From positions 1 to 10,423 of the forward strand of contig CALBYC010000212.1 of the NCBI GenBank assembly GCA_937890135.1: 10,423 nucleotides of DNA. Direction: 5' to 3'. Position numbers and translations under genes: made by a program. How positions within the stretch are numbered: the stretch's first letter is position 1; every line of letters begins with the position of its first letter. The notes below the pieces were generated by a model. The model saw only the letters and a list, made by a program, of their open reading frames with translations, searched no databases and had not been told where the DNA came from. Shown here in pieces: positions 1 through 6,462 of the stretch. Source of the stretch: an uncultured Parabacteroides sp. (GTDB taxonomy: Bacteria; Bacteroidota; Bacteroidia; Bacteroidales; Tannerellaceae).

Positions 1-179
1 AATGTGCCTTGAGGTGCCCTTACTTCTGCCGGATAATCAGGGAATGTTGAGATTTCATTTCCGAAAATAGCGGACAGATTCGAGAAAATAGTTCCGGTTA
101 GCTGCATTCCATCTCCTGAATCTCCTGAGAAACGGATGACTACCTGATCTAATGTCGTAACTTTTGTTTGTTCTGTCAT
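1..179 (-). CDS. korA: 2-oxoacid:ferredoxin oxidoreductase alpha subunit, N-terminal part (partial)
   Basis: This is the first 59 codons of a gene that continues beyond the left edge. The protein starts MTEQTKVTTLDQVVIRFSGD and contains SGDSGDGMQLTG at about residues 18-29, then PDYPAEVRAPQGT at 47-59. That glycine/aspartate-rich start is characteristic of the fused-type alpha subunit of 2-oxoglutarate (or related 2-oxoacid) ferredoxin oxidoreductases, in which the gamma domain sits at the N-terminus. The family oxidatively decarboxylates 2-oxoacids to acyl-CoA with reduction of ferredoxin, in the cytoplasm, together with a thiamine-binding beta subunit that would lie beyond the window. The ATG at 179-177 is the only sensible start; no Shine-Dalgarno is visible upstream, as is normal for Bacteroidetes. 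Whether the substrate is 2-oxoglutarate or another 2-oxoacid cannot be told from this fragment. Confidence 0.85.
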   Translation of the reverse strand, partial: MTEQTKVTTLDQVVIRFSGDSGDGMQLTGTIFSNLSAIFGNEISTFPDYPAEVRAPQGT

Positions 180-197
180 GATATTTTAATTTTCGTA

Positions 198-221
198 ATC
201 ATTAATCGTGTTACTAATGAT
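198..221. other. small dyad in the korA leader
   Basis: ATCATTA at 198-204 and TAATGAT at 215-221 form a perfect 7-bp inverted repeat with a 10-bp spacer. It falls where transcription from the possible -7 element at 226-233 would start, so it could be an operator. The region is very AT-rich, so chance is a real alternative. Confidence 0.2.
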
Positions 222-225
222 GGTG

Positions 226-233
226 CAAAGAAA
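226..233 (-). promoter_or_regulatory. possible -7 element for korA
   Basis: Read on the minus strand this is TTTCTTTG, a 7/8 match to the Bacteroidetes -7 consensus TAnnTTTG, followed by GCACC. It lies 47 bp upstream of the korA start codon. No convincing TTTG -33 box is seen at the expected distance. It would give korA its own promoter in the 118-bp gap behind the alanine dehydrogenase-like gene. Confidence 0.3.
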
Positions 234-297
234 AGAATAAAGTTTTGAATTTCCTATTTATCTGAATGAATTAAGATTATATTTTTTTACTTTATTA

Positions 298-1515
298 TTA
301 AAATGCAGTTAAATATATGTCGATGTTGTTGGATTGTATGCCATATGGCGTTGAGATGGAGTTATTCACCGCTTTTCCCTGATAAATGTATATGCCGTTT
401 TTAAAGCCGGCATTTGTTTGGATGTAATTCTGCACTCCTCCTAAATCACCGATTGCAGTCAATAAAGGAACGAAGAGGTTGCTGAATGCCATAGACGTTG
501 TGCGTGCGACAGAATTGCTGATGAAGGGCTTGCAGTAATGTAATACGCCATATTGTTCAAAAATATCTGGCATGTTTTTGTTCCATCGGCAAGTCGTTTC
601 AAAGCAACCTCCTTGACTGATGCAAAGGTCTATGATCAATGCTCCTTTTTTCATTGTCCCCACTAATTCTTCCGCAATGACATATCGATGTCCGGCCGGG
701 TCGGCAGGCAATGCCCCGATGACGACATCTGCGCTGCGGAACGCATTTTTTAAGACATTGGGATGAAAGTTCGAGGTAGGCACTTGCAATCCTAACGCTT
801 CTCGTATTTTATGTAAACGGCAGATATCATTGTCAAATATTTTGATGGTGGCTCCCATCGCCAAAGCTGCTTTTGCGGCTGTCGTCCCGGCGTTCCCCGC
901 TCCGACAAGGACAATTTCCGTGGGGGAAATTCCCGCTACTCCTCCCAGTAATATTCCTTTGCCGCCATGTGAATTGCTAAGCAGGTCGGATGCGATTGTG
1001 ATGGCTGCATATCCTTCTATTTCTGCCAGTGTCCCCATGAATGGCGCGTAATTGGACCGCTCATCCAGTAAGAAACGATAATCGACAGCTGTTATTTTCT
1101 TTGCCATCATAAGGCGGAAGGCGTCTGGCCGCAGCAACTGGTGCGAGACGAACGAGCAGACCGTAATGCGTGGGCGCATCAAGGCGACTTCCTCTGGGTG
1201 CGGGGGCAGGATTTTAATGACGATGTCAGATTGGAAAACGATGGCGGGCGAGTCCGTGATTTCAGCTCCTGCCTCGGCATAGTGGTTGTCGGAATAATTG
1301 ATTCCTAACCCTGCTCCGCTTTCTATGATGACACGGTGCCCGTAACCTGTCAATATCTCTACAGCTTCAGGAGTCAGGCCTACCCGTTTTTCTCCGTCGT
1401 AACGTTCTTTGGGAATGCCTATAGTGATGCTTGAAGCGTTCTTCGCCATGGAACAAAGTAGTTCTTGTGGAATGCCGTGAAATTGGGTATAAGATTGTCC
1501 AGAGGTGTTTTCCAT
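298..1515 (-). CDS. ald: alanine dehydrogenase-family protein (possibly altered catalytic site)
   Basis: The 405-residue protein matches the alanine dehydrogenase/PntA-type NAD-binding family along its length. Visible features are GIPKERYDGEKRVGLTPE at 33-50 (substrate-binding Arg44), SDIVIK ending at Lys101, SFVSH ending at His125, EIEGYAA at 165-171, a Rossmann glycine motif GAGNAG at 205-210 with acidic Asp228 after it, and the family motif QGGCFE at 301-306. Members normally interconvert L-alanine and pyruvate with NAD and ammonia in the cytoplasm. Odd point: the residue just before QGGCFE, an aspartate (Asp270) in the Mycobacterium tuberculosis enzyme and needed there for activity, is Ser300 here, so alanine dehydrogenase activity is uncertain. 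The N-terminus is about 30 residues longer than the M. tuberculosis enzyme. The gene starts 14 bp after aroK stops, so the two are probably cotranscribed. No terminator is seen after the stop. Confidence 0.85.
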   Translation of the reverse strand: MENTSGQSYTQFHGIPQELLCSMAKNASSITIGIPKERYDGEKRVGLTPEAVEILTGYGHRVIIESGAGLGINYSDNHYAEAGAEITDSPAIVFQSDIVIKILPPHPEEVALMRPRITVCSFVSHQLLRPDAFRLMMAKKITAVDYRFLLDERSNYAPFMGTLAEIEGYAAITIASDLLSNSHGGKGILLGGVAGISPTEIVLVGAGNAGTTAAKAALAMGATIKIFDNDICRLHKIREALGLQVPTSNFHPNVLKNAFRSADVVIGALPADPAGHRYVIAEELVGTMKKGALIIDLCISQGGCFETTCRWNKNMPDIFEQYGVLHYCKPFISNSVARTTSMAFSNLFVPLLTAIGDLGGVQNYIQTNAGFKNGIYIYQGKAVNNSISTPYGIQSNNIDIYLTAF

Positions 1516-1529
1516 ATCATTGCCTGTTT

Positions 1530-2051
1530 TTACAATAAAGATTTTATTTGTTCGCCGATTGACTCGGCATCGTCTTCCGTATCCATTTTTTCTGCGTCAA
1601 AGACGACTTGGGCTTGTTCATAGAAGGGAGCTCTTGTTTTTAGACTGCTTGCGATGAAATCCCTAAGTTCTTCTCCCGAACGGTTCTTTAGGACGGGACG
1701 TGTTTGTTTGCAGATTTCCAATCGCTTGGCAAGCTCGTCCGGGGATACTTTCAAATATACGGTAGTCCCTGCCTGGTTCATGAACTTTATGTTGTCGAAG
1801 AAGCAAGGCGTTCCGCCCCCCGTGGATATCAGTACATCCTCGAATTCGGCAACTTCATGTAACATCTTGTGTTCTATGTCCCGGAACGCATCTTCTCCTT
1901 TCTCTGCGAAAAGTTGCTTTATTTCCTTGTGATATCGTCCTTCTATATAATAATCGAGATCGATGAAAGAGAGGTTTAACGCTTTGGAGAGTATTTTCCC
2001 GACGGTCGTTTTGCCTGCTCCCATATATCCTATAAGAAAAATACGTTTCAT
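1530..2051 (-). CDS. aroK: shikimate kinase
   Basis: The 173-residue protein has the full shikimate kinase pattern: Walker A GYMGAGKTT at 8-16, substrate aspartates in DLD at 31-33, Arg57 in FRDIE, the GGG motif at 78-80, the LID arginine in TRP at 117-119, and Arg140 near the C-terminus. The length is normal for the family. It phosphorylates shikimate with ATP to shikimate 3-phosphate, the fifth step of chorismate and aromatic amino acid synthesis, in the cytoplasm. The start is the only ATG that keeps the Walker A loop at the usual distance from the N-terminus. It is the first gene of a minus-strand group with the alanine dehydrogenase-like gene, and is divergent from the ribonuclease H gene. 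aroK and aroL cannot be distinguished here; aroK is the general name. Confidence 0.96.
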   Translation of the reverse strand: MKRIFLIGYMGAGKTTVGKILSKALNLSFIDLDYYIEGRYHKEIKQLFAEKGEDAFRDIEHKMLHEVAEFEDVLISTGGGTPCFFDNIKFMNQAGTTVYLKVSPDELAKRLEICKQTRPVLKNRSGEELRDFIASSLKTRAPFYEQAQVVFDAEKMDTEDDAESIGEQIKSLL

Positions 2052-2073
2052 TTATCGTTTATTTGGATTTGTG

Positions 2074-2081
2074 CAAAAGTA
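2074..2081 (-). promoter_or_regulatory. -7 element for aroK
   Basis: The minus strand reads TACTTTTG, an exact match to TAnnTTTG, 22 bp upstream of the aroK start codon. No TTTG -33 box is apparent at the expected spacing. The short leader this implies is compatible with Bacteroidetes genes. Confidence 0.45.
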
Positions 2082-2101
2082 ATTAAAAATGAAATAATCC
2101 T

Positions 2102-2109
2102 TATCTTTG
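2102..2109 (+). promoter_or_regulatory. -7 element for the ribonuclease H gene
   Basis: TATCTTTG is an exact match to the Bacteroidetes -7 consensus TAnnTTTG. It lies 92 bp before the ribonuclease H start codon and would give a leader of roughly 85 nt. No clear -33 TTTG is seen. It lies 20 bp from the divergent aroK -7 element, so the two promoters share one control region. Confidence 0.5.
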
Positions 2110-2119
2110 CTTCCAAAAT

Positions 2120-2182
2120 ATTCAGTTTTATTCTCGGGGCATGGCTGTTTCCTATGCGAAATAATTATGTGCTCCCCTGAAT
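2120..2182 (+). other. potential leader structure before the ribonuclease H gene
   Basis: In the predicted leader, GGGG at 2136-2139 can pair with CCCC at 2174-2177, and CA at 2140-2141 with TG at 2170-2171 across a small bulge. ATTCAG at 2120-2125 is the reverse complement of CTGAAT at 2177-2182, overlapping the first pairing by one base. The element ends 19 nt before the start codon. It is short and imperfect, and no known riboswitch class is recognised. Confidence 0.2.
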
Positions 2183-2201
2183 TTTCATAACAGACTTATA
2201 T

Positions 2202-2852
2202 ATGGCAAGGAAGAGAAAATTTTATGTGGTATGGCAAGGCGTTGTTCCAGGAATCTATGATAATTGGGCTGATTGCAAAGCGCAGGTTAATGCTTTCCCT
2301 GATGCCAAATATAAATCGTTTGAGACGAGGGAGGAAGCCAATGAGGCGTTTGGAAGGGACTATTCAGCGTACATCAAGCGCCGTCCTTCTAATAAGGACG
2401 CATTCGTGAAAATGATGAGTTCCCCGGTCGATGCCGTGCCCCTGAAACCTGTCAATGATAGTTTGTCCGTCGATGCCGCTTGCAGCGGTAATCCGGGGGA
2501 CATGGAGTACAGAGGCGTTTATACTGCGACTGGCGAAGAGATTTTCCGGGTTGGCCCCATGAGAAAGGGAACCAATAACGTTGGCGAATTTTTGGCTTTG
2601 GTGCATGGCTTGGCATTATTGAAACAAAAAGGTTTGAACTTGCCCATTTATTCCGATAGCAGGAATGCGATAGCTTGGGTAAAGAAGAAGAAATGCAGGA
2701 CTTTGTTGGAGCGCGTGCCGGAAAACGAACCTATCTTTGATTTGATAGCTCGGGCGGAAAAATGGCTTGAGGAAAACGAATATTCTATACCTATATATAA
2801 ATGGGATACTTCTTCGTGGGGGGAAATCCCTGCTGATTTCGGACGTAAATAA
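2202..2852 (+). CDS. ribonuclease HI with N-terminal viroplasmin-like domain
   Basis: The 216-residue protein has two domains. Residues about 5-50, from KFYVVWQGVVPGIYDNW to the EEANEAF region, form the small RNA/DNA hybrid-binding domain shared by eukaryotic RNase H1 and caulimovirus viroplasmin. After a linker, residues about 87-216 form the RNase H fold. The four catalytic acidic positions can be assigned as Asp91 (SVDAACSGNPG), Glu129 (NNVGEF), Asp152 (YSDSRNA) and Asp212 (IPADFG). It would cut the RNA strand of RNA-DNA hybrids, as in R-loops and primer removal, with Mg2+. The length and domain order are usual for Bacteroidetes members. It starts with ATG without a strong Shine-Dalgarno, behind a good TAnnTTTG promoter. 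The P-type ATPase gene follows closely on the same strand and may be cotranscribed. I give no symbol because rnhA usually denotes the single-domain form. Confidence 0.92.
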   Translation: MARKRKFYVVWQGVVPGIYDNWADCKAQVNAFPDAKYKSFETREEANEAFGRDYSAYIKRRPSNKDAFVKMMSSPVDAVPLKPVNDSLSVDAACSGNPGDMEYRGVYTATGEEIFRVGPMRKGTNNVGEFLALVHGLALLKQKGLNLPIYSDSRNAIAWVKKKKCRTLLERVPENEPIFDLIARAEKWLEENEYSIPIYKWDTSSWGEIPADFGRK

Positions 2853-2944
2853 ATAATATATGGAGACGGCAGATGTCAATTGCGGGCTTGGACGTAAAGG
2901 AATCAAACCTGTCGTCGTTTTTTTGTCGTAATAATTATTCATGT

Positions 2945-4825
2945 ATGAAAAACTGGAGACTTGTGAGGATTGCAGTGTCTGCTCTGCTTTTGATAGCAGC
3001 TATGGTGATTGAACACACTTGTAAGTGCAGTGTGGGGCAGTTGTTGTTTGTTTATCTCCTCCCTTTTTTGTTGGTTGGCTATGACGTGATAGGGAATGCC
3101 CTGGAAAATCTCCTGAAAGGGAAAGTTTTTAATGAGGATTTATTGATGTGCATTGCGACGTTAGGCGCATTTTGCATAGGTTTTTTCCCGGGAGCGGAAA
3201 CGGAATATGCCGAAGCTGTCTTTGTCATGCTTTTTTTCCAGATAGGGGAGTTGTTCGAAGATTATGCGGAAGGGAAGAGCCGCAAATCCATTTCTCATTT
3301 AATGGATATTCGCCCGGATGTTGCGAATGTCCTGCGTGATGGGAAAATTGTCCAAGTATCTCCGGCAGAAATAGCAATAGGCGAATCGATTGTGGTGAAA
3401 CCCGGTGAAAAGGTGCCTTTGGATGGCTGTGTAACGGAAGGAAGCTCAAGCCTGAACACTTTGGCGTTGACGGGTGAAAGCTTGCCTCGCGAGGTTTCGC
3501 CGGGGGATGAGGTTTTCTCCGGATGTGTTAATATTTCCGGTGTATTGACTATCTGCGTGAAGAAAGTATATGCGGAATCGACCGTGTCCAAAATTATTGA
3601 TATGGTGGAAAACGCCGGGGAGAAGAAATCCAAGAGTGAAACTTTCATTGCCAAATTCGCTCGCGTTTATACGCCTGTGGTCGTGTTTGCCGCCCTGGTC
3701 TTGGCTTTTTTGCCTCCTCTTTTTGCAAGCAACTACCTTTTGTCCTTCCCGGAATGGCTCTATCGGGCCTTGACTTTCTTGATTGTCTCTTGCCCCTGTG
3801 CTTTAGTCATATCTGTCCCGTTGGCATTCTTCGGGGGAATCGGCGGAGCTTCCAAGAACGGCATTTTGATAAAAGGGGGACGGTATATGGATACATTGTC
3901 GCGAGCCGGCGTTGTCGTGTTTGACAAGACGGGAACGCTTACCAAAGGCAGGTTTGAGGTGACGGCTGTCCATCCCGAGAATATCTCGGAAACCCAGCTG
4001 CTGCACTTGGCGGCCCATGTCGAGCATCTTTCTACTCATCCCATTGCCATTTCGCTGCGTAATGCCTTTCCGAACGTTAACGATGGCTGTGTGGTGAAAG
4101 ACATAGAAGAAATTGCGGGGCAGGGGGTAAGGGCCAGCGTTAACGGGAAGATTGTCTGTGTGGGCAATTCGCGGTTGATGGATTCCATAGGGGCAAAGTG
4201 GCATACATGCCATATGACTGGTTCTATCATTCATGTCGCTATGGACGGTTTGTATTTGGGGCACATCGTGATTTCCGACCAGCTCAAGGATGATGCTTTG
4301 GAAGCTGTCAAGGATTTGAGGGAACTTGCTGCAAAAAAGATAGTCATGTTGACGGGAGACAGGAAAGACGTCGGCGAACATGTGGCGGCTGTCTTGGGGC
4401 TGGATGAATGCCATACCGAGCTTCTTCCCGCCGACAAGGTTGCTATCGTAGAGAGATTAATGTCCGAAAATGATAAAAAGCACACTTTGCTGTTTGTGGG
4501 CGACGGCATCAATGACGCACCTGTTTTGGCTCGGGCGGACGTGGGAATCGCAATGGGCGGATTAGGTTCGGATGCTGCGATTGAGGCGGCGGATGTGGTG
4601 CTGATGGATGATAAACTAACAAAAATAGCTAAAGCGATCCTTTTGTCACGTGGCACCATTCGGATTGCCATGGAGAATGTCATCTTTGCTATCGGGGTCA
4701 AATTGCTTGTCTTGTTACTCGCTACGGTTGGATGTGCGACTTTGTGGATGGCAGTCTTTGCCGATGTGGGTGTGACCGTTCTGGCTGTTTTAAATGCAAT
4801 GCGTGCTTATCGTTGCTGTAGGTGA
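2945..4825 (+). CDS. P1B-type heavy-metal-translocating ATPase (Zn/Cd/Pb type)
   Basis: This is an integral inner-membrane pump that exports soft divalent metals using ATP. Counting from an in-frame upstream ATG at 2873 (650 aa), motifs are TGES at 200-203 (actuator domain), CPC at 307-309 in a transmembrane helix, the phosphorylated Asp351 in DKTGTLT, the HP dipeptide at 389-390, TGD at 494-496 and GDGINDAP at 543-550. Lys610 and Asp631 in the last two helices match the residues that mark the ZntA/CadA group, so Zn2+, Cd2+ or Pb2+ is the likely cargo. I prefer the start at 2945 (626 aa): MKNWRLVRIAVSALLLIAAM leads straight into helix 1, whereas the extra 24 residues are unlike the family. 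A GGAG lies 7 nt before the 2873 ATG, so that start remains possible. There is no N-terminal HMA domain; Cys50 and Cys52 after helix 1 and a terminal CCR are the only candidate extra metal ligands. It is probably cotranscribed with the ribonuclease H gene. Confidence 0.93.
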   Translation: MKNWRLVRIAVSALLLIAAMVIEHTCKCSVGQLLFVYLLPFLLVGYDVIGNALENLLKGKVFNEDLLMCIATLGAFCIGFFPGAETEYAEAVFVMLFFQIGELFEDYAEGKSRKSISHLMDIRPDVANVLRDGKIVQVSPAEIAIGESIVVKPGEKVPLDGCVTEGSSSLNTLALTGESLPREVSPGDEVFSGCVNISGVLTICVKKVYAESTVSKIIDMVENAGEKKSKSETFIAKFARVYTPVVVFAALVLAFLPPLFASNYLLSFPEWLYRALTFLIVSCPCALVISVPLAFFGGIGGASKNGILIKGGRYMDTLSRAGVVVFDKTGTLTKGRFEVTAVHPENISETQLLHLAAHVEHLSTHPIAISLRNAFPNVNDGCVVKDIEEIAGQGVRASVNGKIVCVGNSRLMDSIGAKWHTCHMTGSIIHVAMDGLYLGHIVISDQLKDDALEAVKDLRELAAKKIVMLTGDRKDVGEHVAAVLGLDECHTELLPADKVAIVERLMSENDKKHTLLFVGDGINDAPVLARADVGIAMGGLGSDAAIEAADVVLMDDKLTKIAKAILLSRGTIRIAMENVIFAIGVKLLVLLLATVGCATLWMAVFADVGVTVLAVLNAMRAYRCCR

Positions 4826-5058
4826 GGGAGGTCTTTTCTGTGTCTCGTGCCTTCAAAGAAACAGATTTCCTGCATTTATATTTTTTAACTCCTCAGGCTA
4901 CGGAACAGGAAGCATTGTTTGTCTAATGCTTAAATAATTGAATGATAGTGTTGTATGGCTTAAAATACCTGAATTTGACCAACGATTTTGGCACTTGTTT
5001 AACCCCAATCGAATAACTGTTCAGGAAAAAGTGCCAAAATCGTTGGTAAGTATGCCAT
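4826..5058. other. convergent intergenic region
   Basis: This 233-bp stretch separates the plus-strand ATPase gene from the minus-strand hydrolase gene. It holds the long inverted repeat at 4978-5047 and a smaller 7-bp hairpin (AAGCATT at 4910-4916, AATGCTT at 4925-4931) without a T tract. I see no credible gene in it on either strand and no canonical intrinsic terminator for the ATPase gene. Confidence 0.7.
4978..5047. repeat. perfect 19-bp inverted repeat with 32-nt loop
   Basis: The left arm at 4978-4996 begins ACCAACGATTTTGGCACTT and the right arm at 5029-5047 is its exact reverse complement, with a 32-nt spacer. The right arm ends 11 bp from the hydrolase stop codon. Neither strand has a T tract after the stem, so it is not a standard intrinsic terminator. 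No clear target-site duplication flanks it. It could be a non-canonical bidirectional terminator between convergent genes, a REP-like or MITE-like repeat, or a protein-binding site. The structure is seen directly; the role is not known. Confidence 0.85.
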
Positions 5059-5874
5059 TTATTCACGATCCGTTTCGTGCTCTTTGATGAACTGATGTAA
5101 AAGCGGGTAAGATGCGACAGGCATGTTGCCGTGGTCATATCCGTCCAATTCGTAAAGAGTTGCGTCCGGATGCCCGACAAGTTTGAAAAGCCGATGGAAA
5201 TATGCCGCTTCTTCATAACGTCCGTATAGTTCCTTTTCCCTGTCTCCTGAAATGATGAGGATGGGAGCGCAGTCCTTGCGTACATGGAAAAGCGGAGCTG
5301 TTTTGTCTATAGTCGGTTGCAATGGCTGAAGGCCCATTCTGCGGCGAGTCTCGAAATGGGTAATGACTTGTCCGCTGAATGGTATAAGCCCGGCTATCTC
5401 ATCCGCATCTTTCCCATATTTGGCCAGCAGACTTTTATCCAAGCCTACCATGTCTATCAAGTATCCTCCGGCGGAATGTCCGGACAAATAAATTCTTTTG
5501 TTACTGCCTCCGAATTTTTCGATGTTGTCGAATGTCCAGGCAACGGCAGCCGCGGCATCGTCCAACATTTCTTCTGTTGTCGCTTTGGGGGACAACCGGT
5601 ATTCAACCCCTACGACTATTAGGCCTTCTTTCTGAAGCTCCTTAGGCAATTCTCTGTGGCCCGATGTCAAACCGCCGCCATGGAACCAAACCACGACCGG
5701 GGCGTTAGATGCCTCAATGGGGTATGCCACATCTAATACGCACATCGAATCGGCATACGCTTCCTTTGATGGGGTAGGGCGGTAGTGGATATTCTTTTTA
5801 TATTGATAATCCGATGCCCACGATGTCAGGGTCAAGAACACACATAGCAAGCCAAATATTGCATTTCTTCTCAT
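5059..5874 (-). CDS. secreted alpha/beta hydrolase (esterase/lipase-like)
   Basis: The 271-residue protein begins with a signal peptide: MRRN, a hydrophobic stretch at about 5-17, then TSWA followed by SDYQ, with likely signal peptidase I cleavage near residue 20 and no lipobox cysteine. The mature part is an alpha/beta hydrolase of the hormone-sensitive-lipase-like/BD-FAE type: oxyanion motif HGGG at 65-68, nucleophile Ser134 in GHSAGG, probable acid Asp211 in SGDRE, and catalytic His248 in YDHGN. It would therefore be a periplasmic or exported serine esterase or deacylase; such proteins often remove acyl groups from polysaccharides or small esters, but no substrate can be assigned here. It stands alone on the minus strand, convergent with the ATPase gene and divergent from ybeY, with its own TAnnTTTG promoter and a short leader of about 15-20 nt. 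Confidence 0.88.
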   Translation of the reverse strand: MRRNAIFGLLCVFLTLTSWASDYQYKKNIHYRPTPSKEAYADSMCVLDVAYPIEASNAPVVVWFHGGGLTSGHRELPKELQKEGLIVVGVEYRLSPKATTEEMLDDAAAAVAWTFDNIEKFGGSNKRIYLSGHSAGGYLIDMVGLDKSLLAKYGKDADEIAGLIPFSGQVITHFETRRRMGLQPLQPTIDKTAPLFHVRKDCAPILIISGDREKELYGRYEEAAYFHRLFKLVGHPDATLYELDGYDHGNMPVASYPLLHQFIKEHETDRE

Positions 5875-5897
5875 GATATTATTTTTTCTACTTCCGA

Positions 5898-5905
5898 CAA
5901 AGTTA
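5898..5905 (-). promoter_or_regulatory. -7 element for the secreted hydrolase gene
   Basis: The minus strand reads TAACTTTG, an exact match to TAnnTTTG, 23 bp upstream of the hydrolase start codon. No TTTG -33 box is evident. It lies only 20 bp from the opposing ybeY -7 element. Confidence 0.5.
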
Positions 5906-5925
5906 AATATTTCTGTTTACTTTCG

Positions 5926-5933
5926 TAACTTTG
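5926..5933 (+). promoter_or_regulatory. -7 element for ybeY
   Basis: TAACTTTG on the plus strand is an exact match to TAnnTTTG, followed by GCAAG, and sits 20 bp before the ybeY start codon at 5954. It implies a leader of only about 13 nt. The same octamer occurs on the other strand at 5898-5905, so RNA polymerase would meet two opposed promoters almost on top of each other. Confidence 0.55.
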
Positions 5934-5953
5934 CAAGCGTAAAAATTAACATT

Positions 5954-6388
5954 ATGGCAATATCATTTTATTCGGAGGACGTGGAACTTCCTGCCATCAA
6001 CCGGGAGGCCGTCACTTCCTGGGTGAAAGAAGTGGCAAAAACGTATGGCAAGAAAACGGGGGATATCAGTTATATCTTCTGCTCGGATGAGAAAATATTG
6101 GAAGTCAACCGTCAATACCTCCAACATGATTATTATACCGACATCATTACTTTCGATTATACCGAAGGGGATAAAATATCCGGCGATTTGTTCATCAGTC
6201 TGGATACGGTAAGGACGAACTCCGAGGCTTTCCATACCTCGTATGACGAAGAATTGCACCGCACCATTATCCATGGCATCCTGCACCTTTGCGGAATCAA
6301 TGACAAAGGCCCGGGTGAACGAGAGGTCATGGAAGCCCATGAGAACCGGGCTTTGGCTCTCCTTCCGGATGAATGCAAAGTATTTTAA
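5954..6388 (+). CDS. ybeY: endoribonuclease YbeY (16S rRNA maturation factor)
   Basis: I place the start at 5954 (144 aa, MAISFYSEDVELP) because it follows a TAnnTTTG promoter. An in-frame ATG at 5873 would add 27 residues unlike the family and would start upstream of that promoter. The protein contains the family metal site as HGILHLCG at 107-114, the central segment YYTDIITFDY at 60-69 and GDLFISLDTV at 77-86. YbeY is a cytoplasmic metal-dependent endoribonuclease used in 16S rRNA 3'-end processing and ribosome quality control. The E. coli zinc ligands are His114, His118 and His124; here the first two correspond to His107 and His111, while the third position falls on Asp117 (motif GINDKGPGE), which I believe is a Bacteroidetes variant. 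The gene is divergent from the hydrolase and 74 bp upstream of the NigD-like gene. Confidence 0.93.
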   Translation: MAISFYSEDVELPAINREAVTSWVKEVAKTYGKKTGDISYIFCSDEKILEVNRQYLQHDYYTDIITFDYTEGDKISGDLFISLDTVRTNSEAFHTSYDEELHRTIIHGILHLCGINDKGPGEREVMEAHENRALALLPDECKVF

Positions 6389-6462
6389 CAATTTCTCATG
6401 CAGCTTTTTGCTTCTTCCTGCATTCTATCTTGTTAGAAGTATAATTTTAAAACGAAAAGAAT

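Noticed and set aside
2860..2931. A 23-codon reading frame (METADV...) in a different frame just before the P-type ATPase start at 2945
   Set aside because: It has no recognisable features, no ribosome binding site of its own and could easily arise by chance; there is no evidence for a leader peptide.
3803..4414. 203-codon open frame on the minus strand inside the ATPase gene
   Set aside because: It lies entirely within a well-supported conserved gene and its translation shows no family motifs.
4910..4931. 7-bp hairpin (AAGCATT/AATGCTT) as the ATPase terminator
   Set aside because: The stem is short and AT-rich and neither strand has a T tract after it.
4978..5047. The inverted repeat as a phase-variable invertible promoter
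   Set aside because: The 32-bp spacer is too short to hold a promoter, no TAnnTTTG lies in it, no invertase gene is nearby, and the flanking genes are convergent, so an inverted promoter would read into their 3' ends.
5061..5068. TTATTCAC-like DnaA box near the hydrolase stop, considered because of the parS site
   Set aside because: It is a single imperfect match inside a coding region with no cluster of boxes or AT-rich unwinding element nearby, so it does not mark an origin.
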